Positions 1 to 7,603 of a DNA stretch of 26,930 nucleotides are shown piece after piece (the stretch's first letter is position 1; every line of letters begins with the position of its first letter). The DNA lies in assembly GCA_040905245.1 (NCBI GenBank), contig JBBDRX010000083.1:1-26930 (forward strand), given 5' to 3'. Source of the stretch: JBBDRX01 sp040905245. Its GTDB lineage: Bacteria > Bacteroidota > Rhodothermia > Balneolales > Balneolaceae. The notes under the pieces were generated by a model. It was not told where the DNA came from. It worked only from the letters and a program-made list of their open reading frames with translations, and ran no database searches. Position numbers and translations under genes: made by a program.

Positions 1-2
1 TG

Positions 3-38
3 GGCGATCAAACCAATGAGGCCGAAAGTGGTGATTGA
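3..38 (+). CDS. possible 3' tail of mraZ (partial)
   Basis: Frame 3 is open from the window edge, reads GDQTNEAESGD and stops with TGA at 36-38, one base before the preferred rsmH start. In most dcw clusters the gene directly upstream of rsmH is mraZ, which encodes a small DNA-binding regulator, so this acidic tail could be its end. A second reading, frame 2 with TGA at 17-19, would overlap an ATG at 16. Only about 11 codons are visible, so the identity rests on gene order alone. Confidence 0.22.
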   Translation, partial: GDQTNEAESGD

Positions 39-39
39 A

Positions 40-963
40 ATGACAACATACCATCCCCATATTCCTGTCCTTCTGAATAAATCGATTGAGATGCTCATCA
101 CCGATCCAAACGGCATCTATGTAGATGCAACGTTGGGAGGCGGCGGTCACTCTCTGGCAATACTGGAAGCTACAGGAACGAATGCAACACTTTACGGACT
201 GGATCAGGACCGCGAGGCGCTAAATGCTGCATCGGAGCGAATCGGGGAAGACTCCCGCTTTCGGCCAATCCAGGGGAACTTTGGGTATCTGTCGACTCTT
301 CTCCCTCCCGAAATTCACGGCCAGATCGACGGCATACTGCTCGATCTCGGTGTATCCACTCATCAGATCCGGGAAAGCCAGCGGGGATTCAGCTTTCAGG
401 CAGACGGCCCTCTGGATATGAGGATGGGAGAACATACAAACGTAACTGCAAGACAGGTTGTCAACGAATACAGCTACGAATCCCTTCGTGATGTCATTTT
501 TCACTACGGTGAAGAGAAACGAAGCAGGCAAATCGCCCGTGCGATCATTGAGCAACGGCCTCTGGAAACGACCGGTGACCTGCGCCGGGTAGTAGAACAA
601 ATTGTTTCCGGGCCCAAACAAGTCAAATCCCTGGCAAGAGTCTTCCAGGCAATTCGAATCGAAGTCAATCGTGAACTGGATGTATTGAAATCCGCGCTGG
701 ATCAGAGTCTCGGACTGCTGAAACAGAACGGCCGGATCGTAGCTATCTCCTACCACTCGCTGGAAGACCGAATTGTAAAGACTTTCTTTCGAAGCGGAAA
801 TCACGAAGATAAACTGGAAAAGGATTTCTATGGAAATCTTCTTCGTCCGATTGAACCGTTGCACAAGAAGCCTGTGACTCCGATCCGGGACGAAATTTCA
901 GATAACCCTGCTGCACGAAGTGCCAAACTTCGCACAGCCCGGAAAACCGGTGAGGTACTCTGA
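40..963 (+). CDS. rsmH: 16S rRNA (cytosine(1402)-N(4))-methyltransferase RsmH (MraW)
   Basis: RsmH transfers a methyl group from S-adenosylmethionine to N4 of C1402 in the decoding centre of 16S rRNA. It is cytoplasmic and is the usual first or second gene of dcw clusters. The N-terminus has the family start HIPVLLNKSIEML, then the SAM-binding loop VDATLGGGGH at about residues 28-37. GILLDLGVSTHQI, FSFQADGPLDMRM and ISYHSLEDRIVK are further family signatures. About 307 aa is normal length. I chose ATG 40 because homologues begin just before the YHxPVLL motif and a stop at 36-38 ends the preceding frame one base upstream. ATG 16, eight codons longer, is possible and neither start has a good Shine-Dalgarno site. 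The end lies 2 nt before ftsL. Confidence 0.95.
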   Translation: MTTYHPHIPVLLNKSIEMLITDPNGIYVDATLGGGGHSLAILEATGTNATLYGLDQDREALNAASERIGEDSRFRPIQGNFGYLSTLLPPEIHGQIDGILLDLGVSTHQIRESQRGFSFQADGPLDMRMGEHTNVTARQVVNEYSYESLRDVIFHYGEEKRSRQIARAIIEQRPLETTGDLRRVVEQIVSGPKQVKSLARVFQAIRIEVNRELDVLKSALDQSLGLLKQNGRIVAISYHSLEDRIVKTFFRSGNHEDKLEKDFYGNLLRPIEPLHKKPVTPIRDEISDNPAARSAKLRTARKTGEVL

Positions 964-965
964 GC

Positions 966-1427
966 ATGTTTACACAATCGACCCTTACAAAAAAACGCGT
1001 AAAGCCGAACCGAAGAGCTTCCGGGAAAAAGTCCGGAAACAAACGTATCGGAGACCTGCTTCGGAATACGACAGCGGGAAAGAGTGTTACAGACAGCCAT
1101 ATACCCCATTATGGCACCCGGAAAAAGACCGGGAAAGACAAACAACAGACCATTCCGCTTCCATCGATTTCTCCCTGGAAGCTGATTCTCACAAGTTTCC
1201 TGATCGGAATTTGTGGGCTTCTCTACATCACCCATGTATTCAGTACACAACAGCTACTCGAAGAGGTCCAGCAGCTGGAAACTCAGTTTAACCGGACCAG
1301 CCGGATCCATTCGGAGACCCGGCTGGCGTACGACCGGATGGTCGGGCCCAAAGAGATCTATAAACGGGCCAAAGAAGAGGGTTTTGTAAATGCAGGCCCG
1401 GCAGACCGGGTCATTGAGTTAAAATAG
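966..1427 (+). CDS. ftsL: FtsL-like cell-division protein
   Basis: This is a 153-aa single-pass membrane protein in the canonical ftsL position between rsmH and ftsI. Residues 1-70 are a lysine/arginine-rich hydrophilic tail, presumably cytoplasmic. A hydrophobic segment follows at about 71-92 (WKLILTSFLIGICGLLYI). The remainder is a short predicted coiled coil with LLEEVQQLETQF, then GPKEIYKRAKEEGFVNAGP, which resembles the C-terminal part of FtsL/DivIC-type proteins. Known FtsL proteins pair with FtsB/DivIC and FtsQ and help activate FtsW-FtsI at the septum. The sequence is poorly conserved, so the call rests on topology, coiled coil and position. The long basic tail is unusual. It starts 2 nt after rsmH and ends 12 nt before ftsI. 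Confidence 0.72.
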   Translation: MFTQSTLTKKRVKPNRRASGKKSGNKRIGDLLRNTTAGKSVTDSHIPHYGTRKKTGKDKQQTIPLPSISPWKLILTSFLIGICGLLYITHVFSTQQLLEEVQQLETQFNRTSRIHSETRLAYDRMVGPKEIYKRAKEEGFVNAGPADRVIELK

Positions 1428-1439
1428 ACAGGAATCCAG

Positions 1440-3599
1440 GTGAACGAACGTAGTTCCATATTAAGCAGACTGTTCGTCGTGCTGGGGTTGCTTCTGCTTC
1501 TTCCTGCAGCGATCGTCTTTCAACTGCTGCGTATAAACGTAGTGGAAGGGGAAAATCTGCGAGAGCTGTGGAATAACCAGACCATCAACTACATCGACAT
1601 TCCTGCAGAACGCGGTGGAATTTTCGATATGAATGGAACCCAGCTTGCATCCAACTCGGTCGCCTATCGTATCGCAGTGGACCCCCATGCGCCCGGTGCC
1701 CGAAGAGACCACTTTCGGGAACTGAGTCAGATTCTCTCCATACATACAGGACGGCCGGCTTCTTTCTACCTGGACCGCATTCGGAACGCTCCCTCCCGGT
1801 CCCGATATATTGTTCTGGAACGAAGTATTGACGTTCTTGCCTGGGAAGAGATTATGGAGCTCAATGCACGTGGCATCATCCTGGAAGAGGAGTATCGGCG
1901 GCGCTATGGCTTCGACCATCTCGCTTCCCATCTGCTCGGCTATGTGAATCACGGATTACGGGGGATGAACGGACTCGAGAACCAGTACAACGAGATCCTT
2001 CGCGGCCAGGATGGCCTTCAGCAAGTTCGAAGAGACCGCTCCAACCGAATTTTCGCCTATGTCGGAGCGCCCCGAAAGCGCCCCGTACAAGGACACTCTC
2101 TCCACACCACGCTAAACACCTTTATCCAGGCAATTGTGGAAGAGGAGCTCCGGGAAGGGGTGAATCGTACACGATCCAACTACGGCACGGCGATTGTCAT
2201 CGAGCCTAAAACCGGTGCGATTCGCGCCATGGCAAACTTTCCGGACTATAATCCCAACAGCCCCGGTTCCGATGAATCTGCCAATCGAAGAAACTACGCC
2301 GTTGCCGATATAGTCGAGCCCGGCTCGACCTTCAAACTGGTCACTGCCATTGCCGCAATAGAACAGGGAGTTGTCGATTTTAATGAGATATTTGAAACAC
2401 CGGAGAACGGCCGGAAAGTGATTCATGGGCAGATAATGCGCGATCATGACCCTCTGGGCGACGTCGACTTTACTACAGCCATTGCAAAGTCGTCCAATAT
2501 TGCCGTGTCCGAGATTGCCATGCGCCTCTCCCCGGATGTTTTCTACCAATATGCCCGAAATATGGGGTTCGGCACCAAAACCTCCATCGACCTGCCCAAT
2601 GAGGAGGCCGGTCGGCTTCAGAAACCGTACGAATGGAGTCAGGTTACTCTTCCCTGGATGTCGATCGGCTACGAGGTTCAGGCCACACCTCTTCAAATTT
2701 TACAGGCCTATGCCGCTTTTGCCAATGATGGAATCATGATGAGGCCCTACCTCGTCGATCGGATCACCAACGAATTTGGTAAAACAGTTCAGCTCAACCA
2801 TCCGTCACAAGTTCGCCGGATTGCAAAAAAATCGACGATTGACAAGCTTCTTCCTGTCTTCCGGGAAGTAGTCAGCGACTCGGGAACTGCCGAATGGGCC
2901 GATGTAGAAGGACTGGATATCGCCGGGAAGACCGGAACGGCACAGAAATTCATCGACGGCCGCTACCGTACTGCGTACCGGGCTTCGTTTGTCGGCTTTT
3001 TCCCTGCCGAAGATCCAAAATACGCAGTTCTGGTCATGCTGGACGAACCCCGAACCAGCTACTATGGAGGATTTACTGCCGGACAGATCTTTCGGGAGGT
3101 CACCACACGTATTGCCGGGCTGGATCCGAGCGTTCGGTATACAGTTCCCGAAGAGAATGAACCGGAAAACGAACCGAAGCTTGCTCCATCGGTCACCGGG
3201 CTGGAGCGATCCTTGGCAAAAGAAGTTCTATCCAGACTCTCTCTCCCCTTCCGAACAACCGGCCGGGGTTCAGTCGTAGTCTCTCAATCCCCGGGGCCCG
3301 GTGAGGAGATAGGTAATGGAGCGCAAATACTCCTTACGTTGGCAAATCCAGCCGAAGAGCACACGAATGAAGAAGACGACCAACTTGTCACCATTCCCGA
3401 ATTGAGGGGACTCAGTATGCGGCAAGCAGCCTCACTGCTTCAGCAGTCCGGCCTGAACATTGAATGGATTGGATCGGGTACCATTTACAGTCAGTTCCCT
3501 CAGGCAGGAGAACAGATGAGAGAGGGCCGAACCGTTACCGTCCGTGGACGAATACGTGAATTCAAAACAACAACCATTGCATCGACAGCCACCCATTGA
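1440..3599 (+). CDS. ftsI: FtsI/PBP3-type peptidoglycan transpeptidase with two PASTA domains
   Basis: This class B penicillin-binding protein crosslinks septal peptidoglycan as partner of FtsW. It has an N-terminal membrane anchor (about residues 8-28), a dimerisation/pedestal domain (about 50-200, including IPAERGGIFDMNG) and a transpeptidase domain. The active-site motifs are intact: S296-T-F-K299 (nucleophile Ser296), S351-S-N353 and K497-T-G499. Two C-terminal PASTA repeats lie at about 581-635 and 650-706, separated by an acidic linker. The length of 719 aa exceeds that of proteobacterial FtsI because of the PASTA tail. The start is GTG at 1440, after an AGG-containing stretch 12 nt downstream of ftsL. 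The 3' end overlaps murE by 4 nt. Because of the PASTA domains it could be annotated SpoVD-like, but the dcw position makes the division enzyme most likely. Confidence 0.95.
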   Translation: MNERSSILSRLFVVLGLLLLLPAAIVFQLLRINVVEGENLRELWNNQTINYIDIPAERGGIFDMNGTQLASNSVAYRIAVDPHAPGARRDHFRELSQILSIHTGRPASFYLDRIRNAPSRSRYIVLERSIDVLAWEEIMELNARGIILEEEYRRRYGFDHLASHLLGYVNHGLRGMNGLENQYNEILRGQDGLQQVRRDRSNRIFAYVGAPRKRPVQGHSLHTTLNTFIQAIVEEELREGVNRTRSNYGTAIVIEPKTGAIRAMANFPDYNPNSPGSDESANRRNYAVADIVEPGSTFKLVTAIAAIEQGVVDFNEIFETPENGRKVIHGQIMRDHDPLGDVDFTTAIAKSSNIAVSEIAMRLSPDVFYQYARNMGFGTKTSIDLPNEEAGRLQKPYEWSQVTLPWMSIGYEVQATPLQILQAYAAFANDGIMMRPYLVDRITNEFGKTVQLNHPSQVRRIAKKSTIDKLLPVFREVVSDSGTAEWADVEGLDIAGKTGTAQKFIDGRYRTAYRASFVGFFPAEDPKYAVLVMLDEPRTSYYGGFTAGQIFREVTTRIAGLDPSVRYTVPEENEPENEPKLAPSVTGLERSLAKEVLSRLSLPFRTTGRGSVVVSQSPGPGEEIGNGAQILLTLANPAEEHTNEEDDQLVTIPELRGLSMRQAASLLQQSGLNIEWIGSGTIYSQFPQAGEQMREGRTVTVRGRIREFKTTTIASTATH

Positions 3600-5086
3600 C
3601 CATTAACGAACTCATAACAATCTGCGAGCCAACAGCCCGGTCCGGGAAAAAACCAGACCGACTGGGAAAGTTACATCAGGACTCCCGAAGGGTGAAACAG
3701 GGAGACCTCTTCATTGCTGTACGCGGAATCCAGTCAGACGGCCACGACTTTATCGACGATGCTGTATCAAACGGCGCGTCCATCATAATTACAGAGAAAC
3801 CGGTTACGATTACAGACCCGGACGTTTTCTGTCTTCAGGTTCCATCCACCCGACTCCTTGTCGGGCCCCTTGCACAGGCTTTTCACGGCCATCCGGCCAG
3901 CCGGATGGCCGTGATCGGAGTCACCGGAACCAACGGGAAAACCACCGTTACCACTCTGATATGGCAACTTTTGCAACAGATGGGCGTCAAATCCGGACTC
4001 CTTGGTACTGTTATGAAGCAGATCGGGGATGAACCTCTGGAAAGCCGGCTGACCACATCGGATCCGATCGAACTCGCAGACGATTTGCGAAAAATGGCTG
4101 ACGCCGGCTGCCAGGCAGTAGCTATGGAAGTCTCTTCTCACGCCCTGGATCAGGAGCGAACACGGGGAGTACACTGGAAAGTTGGAGCCTTTACAAACCT
4201 TAGTCACGACCATCTGGACTATCATGACAATATGGATTCGTATGCCTCTGCCAAACAGAAGCTGTTTCAGTCACTGGATCCATCCGCAAGTGCCATAATC
4301 AACGGTGATGACCCATATGCAAAAACCATTCGGGAAGGATGCCGGGCTGCCGTTATCGATTTTTCCTTTCAGGAAGAAGCTGCTGTTCAATGCAAATTGT
4401 TTGAATCCGGGCCGAATGGACTTCGAATCGTAGTAGATGATGTTGAAATTCATAGCCCGCTCGCAGGACGTTTCAATGCCTACAACGTGGCCGAAGCCTG
4501 GCTGATCTGCCGGGAACTCGGATATGATGCGTCAGAACTGGCACGGCTGATGAAATATTGCTCTGGAGCTCCCGGGCGAATGGAGAAGGTTACGGCCGAA
4601 TCCAACGAATCCTCGACACCGACTGTATTCGTTGACTATGCACATACACCCGATGCACTCCACAACGTAGCCTCTACGCTTTATGAGTTAAAAAAACCCG
4701 ATCAACCGTTGATCATCCTTTTTGGATGTGGCGGCGACCGTGACCGGGATAAACGTCCGGCCATGGCAAAAGCGGCCGAGCAGTGGGGAGATCAGCTTGT
4801 AATTACTTCGGATAATCCCAGATCCGAAGATCCGGAAGAGATCATCCGGGAGATTGAAGCCGGTATCACGGGAAACAAGAACCGTGTCTCTCTGCCCGAC
4901 CGGAAAGAGGCGATTTATCATGCAGTCCTGACAGCACCCGAAGATGCCATTATCCTGATTGCCGGCAAGGGCCATGAAACCTGGCAGGAAGTGGACGGGA
5001 AACGACATCCGTTTGACGACCGGGACGTAGCACGCAAGGCTCTCAAAGCATATTCACTCGACATGAAAACCGGGAGGGCAGACTGA
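3596..5086 (+). CDS. murE: UDP-MurNAc-L-alanyl-D-glutamate--2,6-diaminopimelate ligase MurE
   Basis: MurE adds the third residue of the peptidoglycan stem peptide to UDP-MurNAc-L-Ala-D-Glu, using ATP in the cytoplasm. The ATP-binding loop is T110-G-T-N-G-K115-T-T. SRLTTSDPIELADD, EVSSHALDQERT and HDHLDYH are substrate and metal signatures, and GCGGDRDRDKRP lies in the C-terminal domain. The D406-N-P-R409 motif is the known determinant of meso-diaminopimelate selection, in contrast to lysine-adding MurE enzymes, so DAP-type peptidoglycan is expected. The length of 496 aa is typical. The start is TTG at 3596, inside a TTGA overlap with the ftsI stop. No ATG lies near it, so translation probably depends on coupling to ftsI. 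A perfect 14-bp inverted repeat sits just upstream of the ATP-loop codons. Confidence 0.96.
   Translation: MTINELITICEPTARSGKKPDRLGKLHQDSRRVKQGDLFIAVRGIQSDGHDFIDDAVSNGASIIITEKPVTITDPDVFCLQVPSTRLLVGPLAQAFHGHPASRMAVIGVTGTNGKTTVTTLIWQLLQQMGVKSGLLGTVMKQIGDEPLESRLTTSDPIELADDLRKMADAGCQAVAMEVSSHALDQERTRGVHWKVGAFTNLSHDHLDYHDNMDSYASAKQKLFQSLDPSASAIINGDDPYAKTIREGCRAAVIDFSFQEEAAVQCKLFESGPNGLRIVVDDVEIHSPLAGRFNAYNVAEAWLICRELGYDASELARLMKYCSGAPGRMEKVTAESNESSTPTVFVDYAHTPDALHNVASTLYELKKPDQPLIILFGCGGDRDRDKRPAMAKAAEQWGDQLVITSDNPRSEDPEEIIREIEAGITGNKNRVSLPDRKEAIYHAVLTAPEDAIILIAGKGHETWQEVDGKRHPFDDRDVARKALKAYSLDMKTGRAD
3883..3914 (+). repeat. perfect 14-bp inverted repeat with 4-nt loop inside murE
   Basis: Arm 3883-3896 (TCACGGCCATCCGG) and arm 3901-3914 (CCGGATGGCCGTGA) are exact reverse complements separated by CCAG. 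As RNA this would be a very stable GC-rich hairpin. No T-run follows, so it does not look like an intrinsic terminator. It encodes the normal MurE stretch HGHPASRMAVIG, so coding is not disrupted. Confidence 0.85.
5072..5078 (+). promoter_or_regulatory. Shine-Dalgarno site of mraY
   Basis: A GGGAGGG stretch lies within the last codons of murE, 7 nt before the mraY ATG at 5086. It is one of the few strong Shine-Dalgarno sequences in this window and supports that start, even though the two genes share one base (TGATG). Confidence 0.6.
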
Positions 5087-6222
5087 TGCTTCAGATTCTG
5101 ATCGACTGGCTACAGGAAAATTATCAGCCACCCGGGTTTGGGGCATTCACCTATATCACAACCCGGACTGCATTTGCCGCCGCAACAGCTCTGTTCATCA
5201 GCCTGCTGATCGGTAAACGAATTATTCGACGTCTGGAGAATATGCAGTTGCGAGAGATCATCCGGGAAAATATCGGCCTGGACAACCACATTGCCAAACA
5301 GCATACGCCAACAATGGGAGGAGTTATAATTCTGCTTGCCACTCTCCTGCCCTCTCTTCTCTGGATGAGACTGGACAGCGTCTATACCTGGATGATTCTG
5401 TTTACCATGCTCGCACTCGGACTGGTCGGGTTTGCCGATGACTATATTAAAGTCATCCGAAAAGACAAAAGCGGGCTCCGGGGCCGCTTCAAGCTGCTTG
5501 GCCAGATTACAGTCGGACTTATTCTCGGGAGTTTCCTCTACTGGTGGCCCGAATTTTCCGAATTCAACACGTTGAGTACCGTCCCTTTTCTGAAAAACGT
5601 CAATATCGACTACGCCATTTTGGGTGAAAAGTGGAGCTGGCTAATCTACATCCCGCTTGTCACATTCATTTTGACAGGCGTCAGCAATGCAGTCAATCTT
5701 ACAGACGGTCTGGACGGCCTGGCAACCGGAACATCTGCCGTGGCGGGAATGGTACTCGGAATCTTTGCCTATGTCTCCGGCCGAGTCGATTTCTCTTCGT
5801 TTCTGAACATCATGTACCTGCCCGGTTCCGGCGAACTGACCATCTTCTGCGCCTCCCTCGTCGGGGCTTGTCTTGGATTTCTCTGGTACAATTCCCACCC
5901 TGCGGAAGTCTTTATGGGAGATACCGGATCTCTTGCCATCGGTGGAGCGCTCGGGGCTGTTGCCCTTATGATTCACAAGGAGCTGCTGCTTCCTGTGATA
6001 TGTGGAATCTTCATGATGGTCACTCTGTCGGTCATTATTCAGACCAGCTGGTACAAATACACAAGATATCGATTTGGAGAGGGGCGCCGGGTCTTTCTGA
6101 TTGCTCCCATTCATCATCATTTTGAGAAGCTCGGATGGCCGGAAAGTAAGATTGTTGTACGATTCTGGATTATTGCGATACTCCTCGGAATTTTAAGCCT
6201 GTTGACACTGAAACTCAGATGA
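5086..6222 (+). CDS. mraY: phospho-N-acetylmuramoyl-pentapeptide-transferase MraY
   Basis: MraY is an integral membrane enzyme. It transfers phospho-MurNAc-pentapeptide from the UDP precursor to undecaprenyl phosphate, forming lipid I. The 378-aa sequence has about ten hydrophobic segments and the family's catalytic signatures: KQHTPTMGG (about 71-79), Mg-binding D118-D119 in GFADDYIKV, N204-L-T-D-G-L-D-G-L, D279 in MGDTGSLAIGG, and the H343-H-H345 cluster in PIHHHFEKLGWPE. It overlaps murE by one base (TGATG) and murD by four (ATGA), so the three are probably translationally coupled. In many bacteria murF lies between murE and mraY. It is absent here. Confidence 0.97.
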   Translation: MLQILIDWLQENYQPPGFGAFTYITTRTAFAAATALFISLLIGKRIIRRLENMQLREIIRENIGLDNHIAKQHTPTMGGVIILLATLLPSLLWMRLDSVYTWMILFTMLALGLVGFADDYIKVIRKDKSGLRGRFKLLGQITVGLILGSFLYWWPEFSEFNTLSTVPFLKNVNIDYAILGEKWSWLIYIPLVTFILTGVSNAVNLTDGLDGLATGTSAVAGMVLGIFAYVSGRVDFSSFLNIMYLPGSGELTIFCASLVGACLGFLWYNSHPAEVFMGDTGSLAIGGALGAVALMIHKELLLPVICGIFMMVTLSVIIQTSWYKYTRYRFGEGRRVFLIAPIHHHFEKLGWPESKIVVRFWIIAILLGILSLLTLKLR

Positions 6223-7583
6223 GAACTGTAACCGATCAACATATCGCCATTTTAGGGGGTGCAAGAAGTGGAATTGCGGTCGCCCGACTGTTGAAGAAAC
6301 AAGGTGCCGTTCCATTTGTCAGTGACACCTCTCCCATTCGGGAAGACCTGAAAACCCTGCTGAAAAGTGAAGGGATTGAGTGGGAAGAGGGAGGACATTC
6401 GGACCGGGTTCGCCAACAGGCCTCCATGGTCGTGGTCAGCCCCGGTATTCCGGACAGTGCAGAAATCATGAAGTATCACAAACGTGAGGGAACCCCGGTC
6501 TATTCGGAGCTGGAAGTGGCGGACTGGTTCAACCAGAGCCCTGTCATTGCCGTAACAGGCAGCAATGGGAAAACGACCGTCACCCGCTGGCTCGAATTTA
6601 CCTGGCAAACAGCAGGAAGAGACGTACGAGCTGGAGGGAATATCGGCCTCCCCTACTCAGATCTGATATCGGACAGTGGTACCGAAACCACTATGATTCT
6701 GGAAGTCAGCAGCTTTCAGCTGGATCATATCTGGAAGTTCCGGCCCGGGATTGGTGTTATTCTGAATATTACACCTGACCATCTGGATCGTTATGAACAG
6801 AACTTTGACCGCTATGCAGATGCCAAACTCCGGCTGACGGAGAATCAGCAATCCAGTGACCTGTTGATCTATAACGCAGATGATCCGGTAACTGCCGGCC
6901 GTGTTGAGCAGCTTGCGAATAACACAGACGGGCCGAAAATTTTCGCCTATTCGATCCGACATGAGGTAGATCGCGGCGCTTTTGTACGAAACGATACGAT
7001 CTGGTTCAATTTGAATGGACATGAGGAGAAACTTATGCCGATAAAAGAAGTTGGAATTCCTGGCACACATAACCTGGGTAACGGACTGGCTACTGCGCTG
7101 GTCGCCCGTGTATCCGAAATTCGGGATGAATGGATTCGTGAAAGCCTCAAACAGTTTACCGGAGTCGAACACCGACTGGAGATGGTTCGCGAACTGGACG
7201 GTGTGCGTTATGTAAACGACAGTAAAGCCACCAATATCAACGCCGTCTGGTTTGCCCTGGACAGCTATCAGGCTCCAATTGTGCTGATTCTGGGTGGCCG
7301 GGACAAAGGAAACGACTATCGGGCCCTGAATGACCAGATTCGCAACAAGGTGCACACGATTATCGGACTTGGTGAAGCCCGCCAGGCAATCAAGAAACAG
7401 CTGAAATCCGTCGTGCCCAACTATCTGGAAGCCGGAGACATGAGTGAGGCTGTACGACTGGCGAAGAAACAGGGAAAACGGGGAGAAATTGTACTGCTGA
7501 GTCCGGCATGCGCCTCCTTTGACATGTTTGAAAATTATGAACATCGGGGCGATGCCTTCAAAGAGGCTGTCCGGGAACTGTAA
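6219..7583 (+). CDS. murD: UDP-N-acetylmuramoyl-L-alanine--D-glutamate ligase MurD
   Basis: MurD adds D-glutamate to UDP-MurNAc-L-Ala with ATP hydrolysis in the cytoplasm. The N-terminal nucleotide-binding region has ILGGARSGIAVA, the Mur-ligase ATP loop is T113-G-S-N-G-K118-T-T, and the central domain contains EVSSFQLD and NITPDHLDRY. The C-terminal domain contains YVNDSKATN, LGGRDKGNDY and LLSPACASFDMF, all characteristic of MurD rather than MurC, MurE or MurF. The length of 454 aa is typical. The ATG overlaps the mraY stop in an ATGA motif. A 20-nt gap separates it from ftsW. Confidence 0.96.
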   Translation: MRTVTDQHIAILGGARSGIAVARLLKKQGAVPFVSDTSPIREDLKTLLKSEGIEWEEGGHSDRVRQQASMVVVSPGIPDSAEIMKYHKREGTPVYSELEVADWFNQSPVIAVTGSNGKTTVTRWLEFTWQTAGRDVRAGGNIGLPYSDLISDSGTETTMILEVSSFQLDHIWKFRPGIGVILNITPDHLDRYEQNFDRYADAKLRLTENQQSSDLLIYNADDPVTAGRVEQLANNTDGPKIFAYSIRHEVDRGAFVRNDTIWFNLNGHEEKLMPIKEVGIPGTHNLGNGLATALVARVSEIRDEWIRESLKQFTGVEHRLEMVRELDGVRYVNDSKATNINAVWFALDSYQAPIVLILGGRDKGNDYRALNDQIRNKVHTIIGLGEARQAIKKQLKSVVPNYLEAGDMSEAVRLAKKQGKRGEIVLLSPACASFDMFENYEHRGDAFKEAVREL

Positions 7584-7603
7584 ATAAAATTCAACACCGA
7601 ACA

